Below are positions 42,769 to 51,074 of a DNA stretch of 64,000 bases, piece after piece. Source of the DNA: Sva-07 sp963698565 (lineage in GTDB: Bacteria; Actinomycetota; Acidimicrobiia; Acidimicrobiales; Ilumatobacteraceae); the NCBI GenBank assembly GCA_963698565.1, contig CAVORH010000040.1, forward strand, positions 97,018 to 161,017, written 5' to 3'. The stretch's first letter is position 1. Each line of letters starts with the position of its first letter. A program made the position numbers and the translations under genes. The notes beneath the pieces were generated by a model. It did not search any database, was not told where the DNA came from, and was given only the letters and a program-made list of their open reading frames with translations.

Positions 42769-45306
42769 TCACGGCCGGGCTGTCACGGTGACCCGCAGGC
42801 GGGCGTGCTCTGCGGTCGCCGACGGCGCGATCACGATGTCGTACTCGCCCGGCTCGACGATCCACGACGCGGTCGCCGTGTCCCAGTGGTGGAAGGCGTC
42901 GGGGCCGAACTCGAGGGTCAGCTCCGAGGCGGATCCTGCGGCGACGACGGCCTTCGACCAGGACTTGAGCTCCTTGGGCGGTCGCTTGGCGCTCGGTGCC
43001 ACCGGTGCCACGTATCCCTGGACGACGACGGTGGCGTCGCGGTTGCCGGTGGCGGTGACGGGCACCGTGACCACGACGGTGCCGTCGGGTGCGATCGTGC
43101 TGGTGGAGGCCGACGGAGCACCCCACTCGGCGGTGCCGTAACTCAGACCGTGACCGAACGCGAACCTCGGTTCCAGGTCGCGGGCGTCGTAGCCGCGGTA
43201 GCCCATGAACAGACCCTCGCCGTAGCGCTGGGTGCCGGCGCCCGTGCTGTCGTGGTCGGGGCGATGGTGGAGGAGTGCGGGATGATCGGCGAGCCGTTTC
43301 GGGAACGTCGTCGGCAGCCGACCGCCCGGATCGGCAACGCCGAGGAGCACGTCGACGAGGCCCTCCGCCTGCTCCTGCCCGGCGAAGAACGAGGTGAGCA
43401 CGGCTGGCGCAGCGTCGGGATCGTCGTCGGCGGCCCAGTCCATGGTGACGGGGGAGCCGGCGTTGACCACGACCGCGGTTCGGGGGTTGGCGGCCACGAC
43501 ACGGCGAACCAGTTCGTCCTGACGGCCCGGAAGGTCCATCGTGGTGCGGTCGTGGCCCTCGGTCTCCCACTCGTCGTTGGTGCCGACCACCACGACCGCG
43601 ACGTCGGCGGCCGCGGCGGCCGCGACCGCGCGGTCCATCAGGTCCGGGGGCTCCGGTGAACGGATGCCGATGCGCACCGCGGCGAACCCGTTGCCGGATG
43701 TGGTCGACCACTTGACGGCGAGCGGGACCGCGACGCCGGCGGTGCAGTCGATCGTCGCGGTCGCCTCGACGCTGCCGTAGCCGAAGAACTCCTCGCTGCG
43801 CGGGAGTTCCATGTTCGGGTCGTCGATCAGCGTCGCCATGCCCGAGCCGGCGTCGGCGGCGAGCGTCACCGGTCCGGTGGTGACGACACCGATCGTGTGA
43901 GGGCCGTCGGTGTCGGGCACGAAGGATCCGTCGATCCGGACGGAGAAGCTGCGTGGATCGATCCCGGCCGGCGTCGATCCGAAGAAGCGGACGAGCGACG
44001 TCGTCGTGGTCTCGGCTGTGGCAACCTCGCCGTCCCAGTCGGCGCCGTCGACGTACGCGACCCGGAGCCCGGGTTCGCCGTCGGGTCGACGGAGTTGGCC
44101 CTTGCGCACCACGGGGGTGAGTCGGTCGATGCGGACGCCGGGCTCGAAGGTGATCGCGGCGTCGGTGGTCGTCCCGGGGCCGACCCGCTCGGTGAGCGCG
44201 GTGAGGAGCGTGCGGTGGCCGAACGGCGTGAGGCTCGCCGAGCCGCCACCCATGCAGCGGTCGATCGCGGCGTTCGGCCCGACGACGGCGATCGACCGGA
44301 TCGTCGAGGGATCGAAGGGCAGCACCGGCGAGCCGATGTCGGCGACCGGGTCGTTGCGCAGGAGCACCGTGCCGGCGATGGCGGCGCGTCGGGTGAGCGC
44401 TCGCTCGGCTGGATCGTCGACCGACTGCTCGGGATCGTCGGCGGACCGCTCGTCGGCCCGGGTTCGGTTGGCGAGCACGAGCAGATCGCGCACCAGCAGG
44501 TCGACCTGCGCTTCGGTGACCTCGCCGCGCTCGACAGCGGCCGCGAGCTTGGCGCCGTAGACCCGCATCGGGCCGGGCATCTCGAGGCTGAGCCCGGCGT
44601 TGGCGGCGCCCGTCGCGTCGTGGACGCCGTACCAGTCGGACACGACGAAGCCGTCGAAGCCCCATTCGTCGCGCAGGATGTCGGTGAGGAGCCGCCGGTT
44701 GTGGGCGCAGAACTCGCCGTCGAGTCGGTTGTACGCGCTCATGATGCCCCAGGCGCCGGCTTCCTTGACCGTGCGTTCGAACGGGCGGAGGTAGAGCTCG
44801 CGGAGGGTGCGTTCGTCGATGTCGACGTCGACCGTCATCCGTTCGATCTCGGTGTCGTTGGCGACGAAGTGCTTGACCGTCACGGCGACCTCGTGCGACT
44901 GGACGCCGCGCACGTAGGCGGCGGCGAGTGTGCCGGTGAGTTCCGGATCCTCGCTGTAGCACTCGAACGTCCGGCCGCCGACCGGTGTGCGATGGAGGTT
45001 GACGGTGGGGCCGAGCACGATGTGGGCCCCTTTGCGCAGCGCCTCGGTGCCGATGAGCGATCCGATCTCAGCGACGAGATCGGGGTCCCACGTGGCGCCG
45101 AGCGTGATCCCGGCCGGCACGACGACGCCGGGAGTGCCCGATCCGCCGTGGCCCTCGCCGCGCACGCCGTTCGGGCCGTCGGACATCTTGAGTTGCGGTA
45201 CCCCCGCCTCGGGGAAGGCGTGGCTCCTCCAGTTGCTCTGTCCCGCCACCAGGGTGCACTTCTCGTCCAGTGTCAGCGCGGCCAACGCCGCCTCGATGTC
45301 GATCAC
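42769..45306 (-). CDS. GH3 beta-glucosidase with PA14 insertion
   Basis: This 845-residue glycoside hydrolase family 3 enzyme would remove terminal beta-linked glucose. The catalytic barrel shows SDGPNGVRG, VKHFVANDTE and the nucleophile Asp in GFVVSDWYGVHD. The alpha/beta domain is interrupted by a PA14-like beta-rich insert (about residues 370-520), and the C-terminus is a fibronectin III-like domain. No signal peptide is visible. GTG 45306 is preceded by GGAGG and by AACACT 7 nt upstream. A GGGGTC palindrome lies 18 bp upstream of the start. Confidence 0.9.
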   Translation of the reverse strand: MIDIEAALAALTLDEKCTLVAGQSNWRSHAFPEAGVPQLKMSDGPNGVRGEGHGGSGTPGVVVPAGITLGATWDPDLVAEIGSLIGTEALRKGAHIVLGPTVNLHRTPVGGRTFECYSEDPELTGTLAAAYVRGVQSHEVAVTVKHFVANDTEIERMTVDVDIDERTLRELYLRPFERTVKEAGAWGIMSAYNRLDGEFCAHNRRLLTDILRDEWGFDGFVVSDWYGVHDATGAANAGLSLEMPGPMRVYGAKLAAAVERGEVTEAQVDLLVRDLLVLANRTRADERSADDPEQSVDDPAERALTRRAAIAGTVLLRNDPVADIGSPVLPFDPSTIRSIAVVGPNAAIDRCMGGGSASLTPFGHRTLLTALTERVGPGTTTDAAITFEPGVRIDRLTPVVRKGQLRRPDGEPGLRVAYVDGADWDGEVATAETTTTSLVRFFGSTPAGIDPRSFSVRIDGSFVPDTDGPHTIGVVTTGPVTLAADAGSGMATLIDDPNMELPRSEEFFGYGSVEATATIDCTAGVAVPLAVKWSTTSGNGFAAVRIGIRSPEPPDLMDRAVAAAAAADVAVVVVGTNDEWETEGHDRTTMDLPGRQDELVRRVVAANPRTAVVVNAGSPVTMDWAADDDPDAAPAVLTSFFAGQEQAEGLVDVLLGVADPGGRLPTTFPKRLADHPALLHHRPDHDSTGAGTQRYGEGLFMGYRGYDARDLEPRFAFGHGLSYGTAEWGAPSASTSTIAPDGTVVVTVPVTATGNRDATVVVQGYVAPVAPSAKRPPKELKSWSKAVVAAGSASELTLEFGPDAFHHWDTATASWIVEPGEYDIVIAPSATAEHARLRVTVTARP

Positions 45307-45323
45307 GCCTCCGAGTGTTGCAG

Positions 45324-45358
45324 GTGTTACGCCAGGGGTCAGACCCCCGGCGTAACAC
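45324..45358. repeat. GGGGTC-core palindrome, copy 3
   Basis: A 35-bp palindrome with 17-nt arms starting GTGTTACGCC, one mismatch and a central A. It is identical in sequence to the copy at 60604-60638 and lies just upstream of the GH3 gene. Confidence 0.85.
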
Positions 45359-45396
45359 CACGACCGCCCCCACTCGATTGCCGGGTCGCTTGACCC

Positions 45397-45431
45397 CTGT
45401 GACGCCGGGGGTCTGACCCCTGGCGTCACAG
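45397..45431. repeat. GGGGTC-core palindrome, copy 4
   Basis: A 35-bp palindrome with 17-nt arms starting CTGTGACGCC, one mismatch and a central T. It directly abuts the stop codon of the OYE-type gene. Two family members lie within 110 bp here. Confidence 0.85.
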
Positions 45432-47378
45432 TCAGAGGGCGGCGCCGGCGCGTTCGCCTTCGACGATGGCGGCGTGGGCCCGGCGGGGTGCGACGCAGTC
45501 GCCGACCCGCTCGACGCTGACGCCGGCGGTCTTCAGGTCGTGGTACAGCCACTCGACCGGGTGGGCGTGCACCGCGAGCACGACCCAGTCGGGGGTGCGG
45601 GTGAGGTTGGTGCCGGTCGGGTGATGCAGGAGGTTCAGCGTGCGGCCCTCCATGCCCATCGGCACGAGGTCGGTGGTCTGCACGATCCCCTTCTCGCCGG
45701 CGCGGATCCACCAGTTCTCCATGTCGAGCGTGATGCCGAGGTCCTGCCCGACGACCATGCCCGGCGTGATGATCTCGACGTTGCACCCGCGGTCGGCGAG
45801 CACCTCGGCCGTGGAGGTGGCGTGATGGAATCCGATCTCGTCGAACACCACGACGTCACCGAAGGGCTCGACCGAACCGTCGAGCACCTGGCGGACATCG
45901 GCGACGTTGTCGGCGTCGGCCGGCACCCAGTACGGCCGGGCGGGCTCGGCGCCGGTCGCGATGATCACGTGATCCGGTTGCTTCTCCTCGACCAGGCCGG
46001 GCCAGACACCGACGCCGTACTCGAACTCGACGCCGAGGCGCCGACACTCGGTGAGCTGGTTGCGGATCATGTCGCCGAACTCGGCGCGGTTGGGCACGGA
46101 CGCTGCGAGCCGGACCTGTCCTCCGGCCATCGACTCCTTCTCGTAGACGGTGACCTGGTGCCCGTTGCGCCGGGCCGCGATCGCCGCCTGCAGCCCGGCA
46201 GGACCGGCGCCGACCACCATCACCGACTTCGGCTTCGACGTGAGCCGTACCGTGCCGACGCCCTCGGCTTCGCGGCCAGTGCGGGGGTTCTCGATGCAGC
46301 CGAGCCACCGGTTGAGACCCATCCGCCCGACGCACTCCTGGTTGCACGACAGGCACAGGCGCGTCTCGTCGGTGGCACCGGCACGAGCCTTGGCGACGAA
46401 GTCGGCATCGGCGATCTGGCCGCGCACGACACCGACCAGGTCGCAGTGTCCCTCGGCGAGCGCCCGCTCGGCCTGGAGCGGATCCTTGAACCTCCCGACG
46501 CCGACCACCGGGAGCTCGACGGCCTTGCGGATCGCCGAGGGGATGAACATCGCATAGCCGGGCGGGATGTGCATCGACGCCTCGATCATGAACAGGCTCG
46601 CCGTGGCGACGCCGATCGAGGTGTTGATGTAGTCGACCTGACCGGTCGCTTCGACGATCTCGGCGATGCGTACCGCGTCGTCGATCGTGGTGCCGTGCTC
46701 GATCAGTTCGTCGCCGCAGATCCGGACGCCGAGTGCCAGGCCGCGGCCGATCTCCTTGCGGACCGCCGCGACGATCTCGACCAGCAGCCGCGCCCGGTTC
46801 TCGAGCGAGCCGCCGTACTCGTCGGTGCGGTGGTTGGTGGCGGGGGAGAGGAACCCGCGCACGATCGAGGAGTGCGAGCACTGCAGCTCGATGCCGTCGA
46901 ACCCACCCTCGGCGCAGTGTTCGGCGACCAAGGCGTAGCCGGCGACGATCTCGTCGATCTCGGCTCGGGTGACCGCTTTGGGGACCTCACGGAACAGCGG
47001 GTCGGCAACCGGTGAGGGTGCCCACACGGGCAGGCGCGAGAACATCGACGACGCCTGGCCGCCGTTGTGGTTGATCTGGGCGAAGATCGGCACGCGGTGG
47101 CGATGGACGGCGTCGGTGATCTTGCGGTAGCCGGGGATGACCTCACGGTGGAAGCCGTGGATCAGTTTCTCGTACGGCCAGTCGGTCGGGTGGGTCGAGT
47201 GCTCCTCGGTGATGATCAGCCCCGTGCCGCCGGCGGCGCGGGCGCCGTAGTAGGCGGCGTGTTGCTCGGTCGGCAGACCGTTGCGGGCGTAGTTGGTGAG
47301 ATGCGCGGAGAACACGATGCGGTTGCGCACCTCGACCGGGCCGAGCTGGAGGGGAGACCAGAGATAGCGGTAGGCCAT
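45432..47378 (-). CDS. OYE/FadH-family NADH:flavin oxidoreductase (mycofactocin-system type)
   Basis: This 648-residue enzyme has an N-terminal old-yellow-enzyme FMN barrel (residues 1-350; INHNGGQ and QCSHSSIVRGFLSPATN). A 4Fe-4S motif CLSCNQECVGRMGLNRWLGC follows. A C-terminal FAD/NAD(P) domain starts VMVVGAGPAGLQAAIAARRNG. The layout matches 2,4-dienoyl-CoA reductase FadH and strongly resembles the oxidoreductases described with mycofactocin loci. It would reduce an enone or enoyl-CoA. ATG 47378 is used; a longer frame crosses the 50-bp repeats. Substrate unknown. Confidence 0.88.
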   Translation of the reverse strand: MAYRYLWSPLQLGPVEVRNRIVFSAHLTNYARNGLPTEQHAAYYGARAAGGTGLIITEEHSTHPTDWPYEKLIHGFHREVIPGYRKITDAVHRHRVPIFAQINHNGGQASSMFSRLPVWAPSPVADPLFREVPKAVTRAEIDEIVAGYALVAEHCAEGGFDGIELQCSHSSIVRGFLSPATNHRTDEYGGSLENRARLLVEIVAAVRKEIGRGLALGVRICGDELIEHGTTIDDAVRIAEIVEATGQVDYINTSIGVATASLFMIEASMHIPPGYAMFIPSAIRKAVELPVVGVGRFKDPLQAERALAEGHCDLVGVVRGQIADADFVAKARAGATDETRLCLSCNQECVGRMGLNRWLGCIENPRTGREAEGVGTVRLTSKPKSVMVVGAGPAGLQAAIAARRNGHQVTVYEKESMAGGQVRLAASVPNRAEFGDMIRNQLTECRRLGVEFEYGVGVWPGLVEEKQPDHVIIATGAEPARPYWVPADADNVADVRQVLDGSVEPFGDVVVFDEIGFHHATSTAEVLADRGCNVEIITPGMVVGQDLGITLDMENWWIRAGEKGIVQTTDLVPMGMEGRTLNLLHHPTGTNLTRTPDWVVLAVHAHPVEWLYHDLKTAGVSVERVGDCVAPRRAHAAIVEGERAGAAL

Positions 47379-47434
47379 GCGTCGCCAACGGTACCCGTGC
47401 CCCGTCGCCCGTGCGGAGTCCGGCCCTCCTCCCC

Positions 47435-47484
47435 GTTTGCGTTGCATTTCGGGTGGGCCGGTCCACCGGAATCCGCACGCAAAC
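47435..47484. repeat. 50-bp GTTTGCG palindromic element, copy B
   Basis: A 50-bp element starting GTTTGCGTTGCATT, with centre GGTGGGCCGGTCCACC, ending ACGCAAAC. It is 21 bp from copy C in the same orientation, upstream of the OYE-type gene. Confidence 0.88.
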
Positions 47485-47505
47485 GTCCCCGGCCGGGCGG
47501 CAACT

Positions 47506-47555
47506 GTTTGCGTTGCATTCCGGGTGGGCCGGTCCACCCGAATCCGTGCGCAAAC
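47506..47555. repeat. 50-bp GTTTGCG palindromic element, copy C
   Basis: A 50-bp element with the same first 14 bases and the same centre as copy B, ending GCGCAAAC. It is followed 5 bp later by a G-quadruplex-capable tract. Confidence 0.88.
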
Positions 47556-47560
47556 GGCGT

Positions 47561-47579
47561 GGGGTGGGTGGTGGGTGGG
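47561..47579 (+). other. G-quadruplex-capable tract beside palindrome copy C
   Basis: Four G runs are separated by loops of 1, 4 and 1 nt, followed by more G runs to about 47622. It lies between the tandem palindromes and the SDR promoter. Confidence 0.55.
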
Positions 47580-47623
47580 TCGTGGGGGCGGGTCCATCCC
47601 GTCGGGGGTGGGGCACGGCGTCC

Positions 47624-47629
47624 TAGATT
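47624..47629 (+). promoter_or_regulatory. Candidate -10 element for the SDR gene
   Basis: TAGATT lies 6 nt upstream of ATG 47636, consistent with leaderless transcription. Confidence 0.48.
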
Positions 47630-47635
47630 TGGGCG

Positions 47636-48487
47636 ATGTCCGACTCGCAGTCCGCATCGTCGCGTCCCCCGGTCGTCGTTCCCGGCAACGTGGCCGTCAT
47701 CACCGGTGGTGCGAGCGGCATCGGGCTCGCCGTCGCCGAAGCGCTGATCGCCGAGGGGATGAGCGTCGTGCTCGCCGACATCGACGCGCCCAAGTTGCGC
47801 GATGTCGAAGCGCGTCTCACCGAGGACGGCGCGAGTGTCGCGACGATGATCTGCAACACGACGGCCGAGCCGGAGGTCAATGCCCTGATCGAGTACGCGC
47901 TCGAACAGTTCGGCGGGGTGCACGTCATGTTCAACAACGCAGGTATCGGGGGCGTGGGCGATGCATGGGCCGATTCGATGGACCTCTGGCGCCGTATCGT
48001 CGACGTCAATCTCCTCGGGGTGGTGCACGGCATCCGAGCGGTGCTCCCGGTGATGCAACAGCAGGGTGCCGGCCACATCGTCAACACCGCATCGATGGCG
48101 GGTCTCGGTGCGGTCCCTGGGATCGCTCCCTACATCGCCACGAAGCACGCCGTCGTCGGTCTGAGTGAGAGCCTGTTCCTGGAGCAGCTCGCTTCGGGGT
48201 CGCCTGTCAGCACCAGCGTGCTGTGTCCCGGCTTCGTGAAGACCGATCTGATGGACAAGGAACCCGACGTGGTCGATGCCCCGATGGCGCAGTCGATGAA
48301 CGAGCTCCTCCGCACCGGAATCGAGAACGGCATCCCCGCCTCTGACGTCGCCGATCAGGTCGTCGCGGCGATCGAGGCCGACCGGTTCTGGATCCTCACC
48401 CACGAGGACATGAGGCAGGGCCCGGTCGAGCGGATGCAACGCGCAGCGACAGGGACCAACCCGACGCTTCCCGAACTGGGGAGCTGA
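47636..48487 (+). CDS. Short-chain dehydrogenase/reductase (SDR)
   Basis: This 283-residue classical SDR has TGGASGIGLAVAEAL, NNAGIGG, Ser in NTASMAG and YIATKHAVVG as the Tyr-x3-Lys pair. The N-terminal 18 residues are Ser/Pro-rich and precede the Rossmann fold. It lacks the extra insertion typical of mycofactocin-dependent SDRs, so ordinary NAD(P) use is expected. ATG 47636 fits a TAGATT box 6 nt upstream. The methyltransferase gene begins 9 bp after its stop. Confidence 0.88.
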   Translation: MSDSQSASSRPPVVVPGNVAVITGGASGIGLAVAEALIAEGMSVVLADIDAPKLRDVEARLTEDGASVATMICNTTAEPEVNALIEYALEQFGGVHVMFNNAGIGGVGDAWADSMDLWRRIVDVNLLGVVHGIRAVLPVMQQQGAGHIVNTASMAGLGAVPGIAPYIATKHAVVGLSESLFLEQLASGSPVSTSVLCPGFVKTDLMDKEPDVVDAPMAQSMNELLRTGIENGIPASDVADQVVAAIEADRFWILTHEDMRQGPVERMQRAATGTNPTLPELGS

Positions 48488-48496
48488 GCGGGCACC

Positions 48497-49777
48497 ATGG
48501 GCACGTCCACCTCGTCGTTCGGCGTCGGCAAGCGTGAGTCACACGACTCGACCGACTTCTACGCGCGTTTCGCCGCGCCCCAGATCTCCGACGACGACGA
48601 ACTCGGGGTGCCGGCCGAGTTGGACGTCATCCACGTCGGCGACGCCCGCGACATGTCGGCGGTACCCGATGCGTCGGTCGCGCTCGTGGTCACCTCGCCG
48701 CCGTACTTCGCCGGCAAGGAGTACGAGACGGCACTCGGCGAGGGCCACGTCCCCGGCGACTACCTCGACTACCTGACGATGCTGCGTGACGTGCTCGCCG
48801 AGTGCGTCCGCACGCTGGAGCCGGGTGGGCGGATCGCGGTCAACGTCGCCAACCTCGGTCGTCGGCCGTACCGCAGCCTCGCCGCCGATGTCACCACGAT
48901 CCTGCAGGACGATCTGCGGATGCTGCTGCGCGGTGAGGTCATCTGGCAGAAGCAGCGTGGCGCCAGCGGATCGTGCGCCTGGGGCTCGTACCAGTCGCCG
49001 GCCAACCCGGTGCTTCGTGACACGACCGAGCGGGTGATCATCGCCAGCAAGGGTCGATTCGATCGGGTCGGCCGAGGGGCCGCCGGGCGGGACGAGCCGG
49101 GCGAGGCGACGATCCCGGGCGACGAGTTCATGGAGGCGACGCTCGACGTGTGGGAGATCCCCGCCGAGAGCGCGACCCGGGTCGGCCATCCGGCGCCGTT
49201 CCCGGTGGCGTTGGTCGAGCGCTGCATCCAGCTGTTCACCTATGACGGTGACGTCGTGCTCGACCCGTTCATGGGTTCGGGGACCACCGCTGTCGCCGCG
49301 GTGAACACCGGGCGCCACTACATCGGCTACGACACCGATGCCCGCTACGTCAGCCAGGCCCGCGAGCGCGTCGGGTCGATGGTGCCCGAAGCGCGCCGTG
49401 ATCGTCGGACCCTGAAGGAGATGGCCCGAACACTGTTGGACGAAGCGGGCTTCGTCGAGGTCGAGGAGAACGTCCGGGTCGCACCAGGCGTGACCGTGAG
49501 CCTGCGGGCGGTCGGACCCGACGGCGTGGTGAGGCTGTTCGAGGTGGCCGGCTCGCACACATCCGCGCGACCGGGTTTGAGCCGGATCGACGTGGTCTGG
49601 CGCACGATCGCCAAGGCGGCCATCGTGCGCGAGGTGGATCCCGAAGCCGAGCTGGTGGTCCTGACGTCGGGCACCGTGCGCGGCGGCCCGCTCGCTTCGG
49701 TCGTCGGCGCCGGCCGGCCGATCGCCGCCGTCGTCGACGTGACGCGTCCGGACGCCGTCGAGCGTCTCACGTTCTAG
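48497..49777 (+). CDS. DNA methyltransferase, N4-cytosine/N6-adenine class, with C-terminal extension
   Basis: This 426-residue S-adenosylmethionine-dependent DNA methyltransferase has catalytic motif IV TSPPY at residues 66-70, a form typical of N4-cytosine enzymes. Motif I DPFMGSGTT comes later at 256-264, giving beta-class order. After about residue 305 comes an unassigned region (LLDEAGFVEVEENVRV, then RLFEVAGSH and AELVVLTSG) that could be a small nuclease-like or regulatory domain. No restriction endonuclease gene is adjacent, so it appears solitary. The recognition site is unknown. Confidence 0.85.
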   Translation: MGTSTSSFGVGKRESHDSTDFYARFAAPQISDDDELGVPAELDVIHVGDARDMSAVPDASVALVVTSPPYFAGKEYETALGEGHVPGDYLDYLTMLRDVLAECVRTLEPGGRIAVNVANLGRRPYRSLAADVTTILQDDLRMLLRGEVIWQKQRGASGSCAWGSYQSPANPVLRDTTERVIIASKGRFDRVGRGAAGRDEPGEATIPGDEFMEATLDVWEIPAESATRVGHPAPFPVALVERCIQLFTYDGDVVLDPFMGSGTTAVAAVNTGRHYIGYDTDARYVSQARERVGSMVPEARRDRRTLKEMARTLLDEAGFVEVEENVRVAPGVTVSLRAVGPDGVVRLFEVAGSHTSARPGLSRIDVVWRTIAKAAIVREVDPEAELVVLTSGTVRGGPLASVVGAGRPIAAVVDVTRPDAVERLTF

Positions 49778-49809
49778 ACGTCGGCGTGCCGATCGACGGG
49801 TGATGGCCG

Positions 49810-51018
49810 ATGAGCGAGGAGAAGAGCGAGCAGAGGAGTGCAGGGTCGAGGGACACCGACGAGGCTGCTGACAGCCGAGCGCTCAAGTCGGTTGCGGTGC
49901 AGTTCTTCGCCAACGGCGCGACCTATGCGACGATCATTCCGCGTCTGCCCGAGATCCGCGAGCAGGTCGGGATCTCGATCGGCGCGCTGGGGTTGGTCCT
50001 CACCGTCGCCAGCATCGCCAGCCTGATCGGGTCGGCGTTCGCCGGGCGCGTGACCGCTCGCATCGGCAGCCGGCGGGTGATGATCTACGGCGGGGTGATG
50101 TCGATCGGGTTCCTCCCGGTGATCGGCTTCGCCAGTTCGGCGGCGGTGCTGACGGCCGCGTTGTTCGGGCTGCTGATGTTCGACATCTTCATCGACGTGG
50201 CGATGAACGTGCAGGGGTCGGCGCTGAGCGCGCGCCGGCACACGCCGGTGATGAACCGGCTGCACGGCCTGTGGAGCCTCGGCACCGTGGCCGGCGGTGT
50301 GGTCACCGTCCTCGCGCTGCGCGCCGGCGTGAGTACGGCCACCCAGCTGACGGTGGTGGCACTGGTGCTGATCGGGTCGTTGCTGTTCGTCGCGCCGGGC
50401 CTGCTGCACCGTGACGAAGCGCCCGAACTCGAGGAGGAGGTGGCGGCGATCGAGGGTCGCACCCACCTCGGGCGGCTCAGCGTGGCGTCGTTGATGCTGG
50501 CCGTCGGTGGTGCGACGGCCATGGCGATCGAGGTCACGAACGGCGACTGGTCGTCGTTCCGCCTCGGTGAGGATCTCGACGCGACGCCCGGCGTGGCCGG
50601 GCTCGCGTTCTTGATGTTCACGGCGGGCATGACCATCGGACGGCTGAGCGGCGACTGGATCCAGGTGCGCGTCGGGCCGGTGCGTCTCATCCGGTTGTCG
50701 ACCGCGGTGATGGCCGTCGGCGCGGTGCTCGCGATGCTCGTGCCGAGCGTGCCCGTCGCCATCGCCGGGTTCCTCATCGGCGGGCTCGGCACGTCGGTGC
50801 TCTTCCCCCAACTCTACGACCGCGCGGCTCGGGCCCCCGGCCCGGCTGGCTCGGGGTTCGCGTTCATGCTCGTCGGTCAACGCGGTGCGGGCGTGCTCAC
50901 CCCGCTCGTGGTGGGGGCGCTCGCCGACTCGTCGGCGCTCGACGTCGGTCAGGCGATGGCGATCGTCGTCCTGCCGTCGATCCTGCTGATGTTCCTCACC
51001 ACCCTCGTCCGCCGCTGA
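49810..51018 (+). CDS. Major facilitator superfamily transporter
   Basis: This 402-residue MFS transporter has about 12 membrane segments after a charged N-terminus of some 25 residues. The loop between helices 2 and 3 reads GRVTARIGSRRVMIYGG, the MFS signature. The central cytosolic loop is acidic (DEAPELEEEVAAIEG). The substrate is not recognisable; similar proteins are annotated as sugar or fucose-permease-like. ATG 49810 is used. It converges on the YaaA gene with a hairpin between them. Confidence 0.85.
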   Translation: MSEEKSEQRSAGSRDTDEAADSRALKSVAVQFFANGATYATIIPRLPEIREQVGISIGALGLVLTVASIASLIGSAFAGRVTARIGSRRVMIYGGVMSIGFLPVIGFASSAAVLTAALFGLLMFDIFIDVAMNVQGSALSARRHTPVMNRLHGLWSLGTVAGGVVTVLALRAGVSTATQLTVVALVLIGSLLFVAPGLLHRDEAPELEEEVAAIEGRTHLGRLSVASLMLAVGGATAMAIEVTNGDWSSFRLGEDLDATPGVAGLAFLMFTAGMTIGRLSGDWIQVRVGPVRLIRLSTAVMAVGAVLAMLVPSVPVAIAGFLIGGLGTSVLFPQLYDRAARAPGPAGSGFAFMLVGQRGAGVLTPLVVGALADSSALDVGQAMAIVVLPSILLMFLTTLVRR

Positions 51019-51028
51019 ACCACACCTC

Positions 51029-51070
51029 GCGATGAGCGAACTCCCCGGATGGAGCGAGCTCGCTCATCGC
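51029..51070. terminator. Bidirectional hairpin between MFS and YaaA genes
   Basis: 11-bp arms GCGATGAGCGA and TCGCTCATCGC flank a 20-nt loop in the 56-bp convergent intergenic space. No T run. Its GCGATGAG arm start is shared with the hairpin at 14583-14625. Confidence 0.6.
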
Positions 51071-51074
51071 TCGC

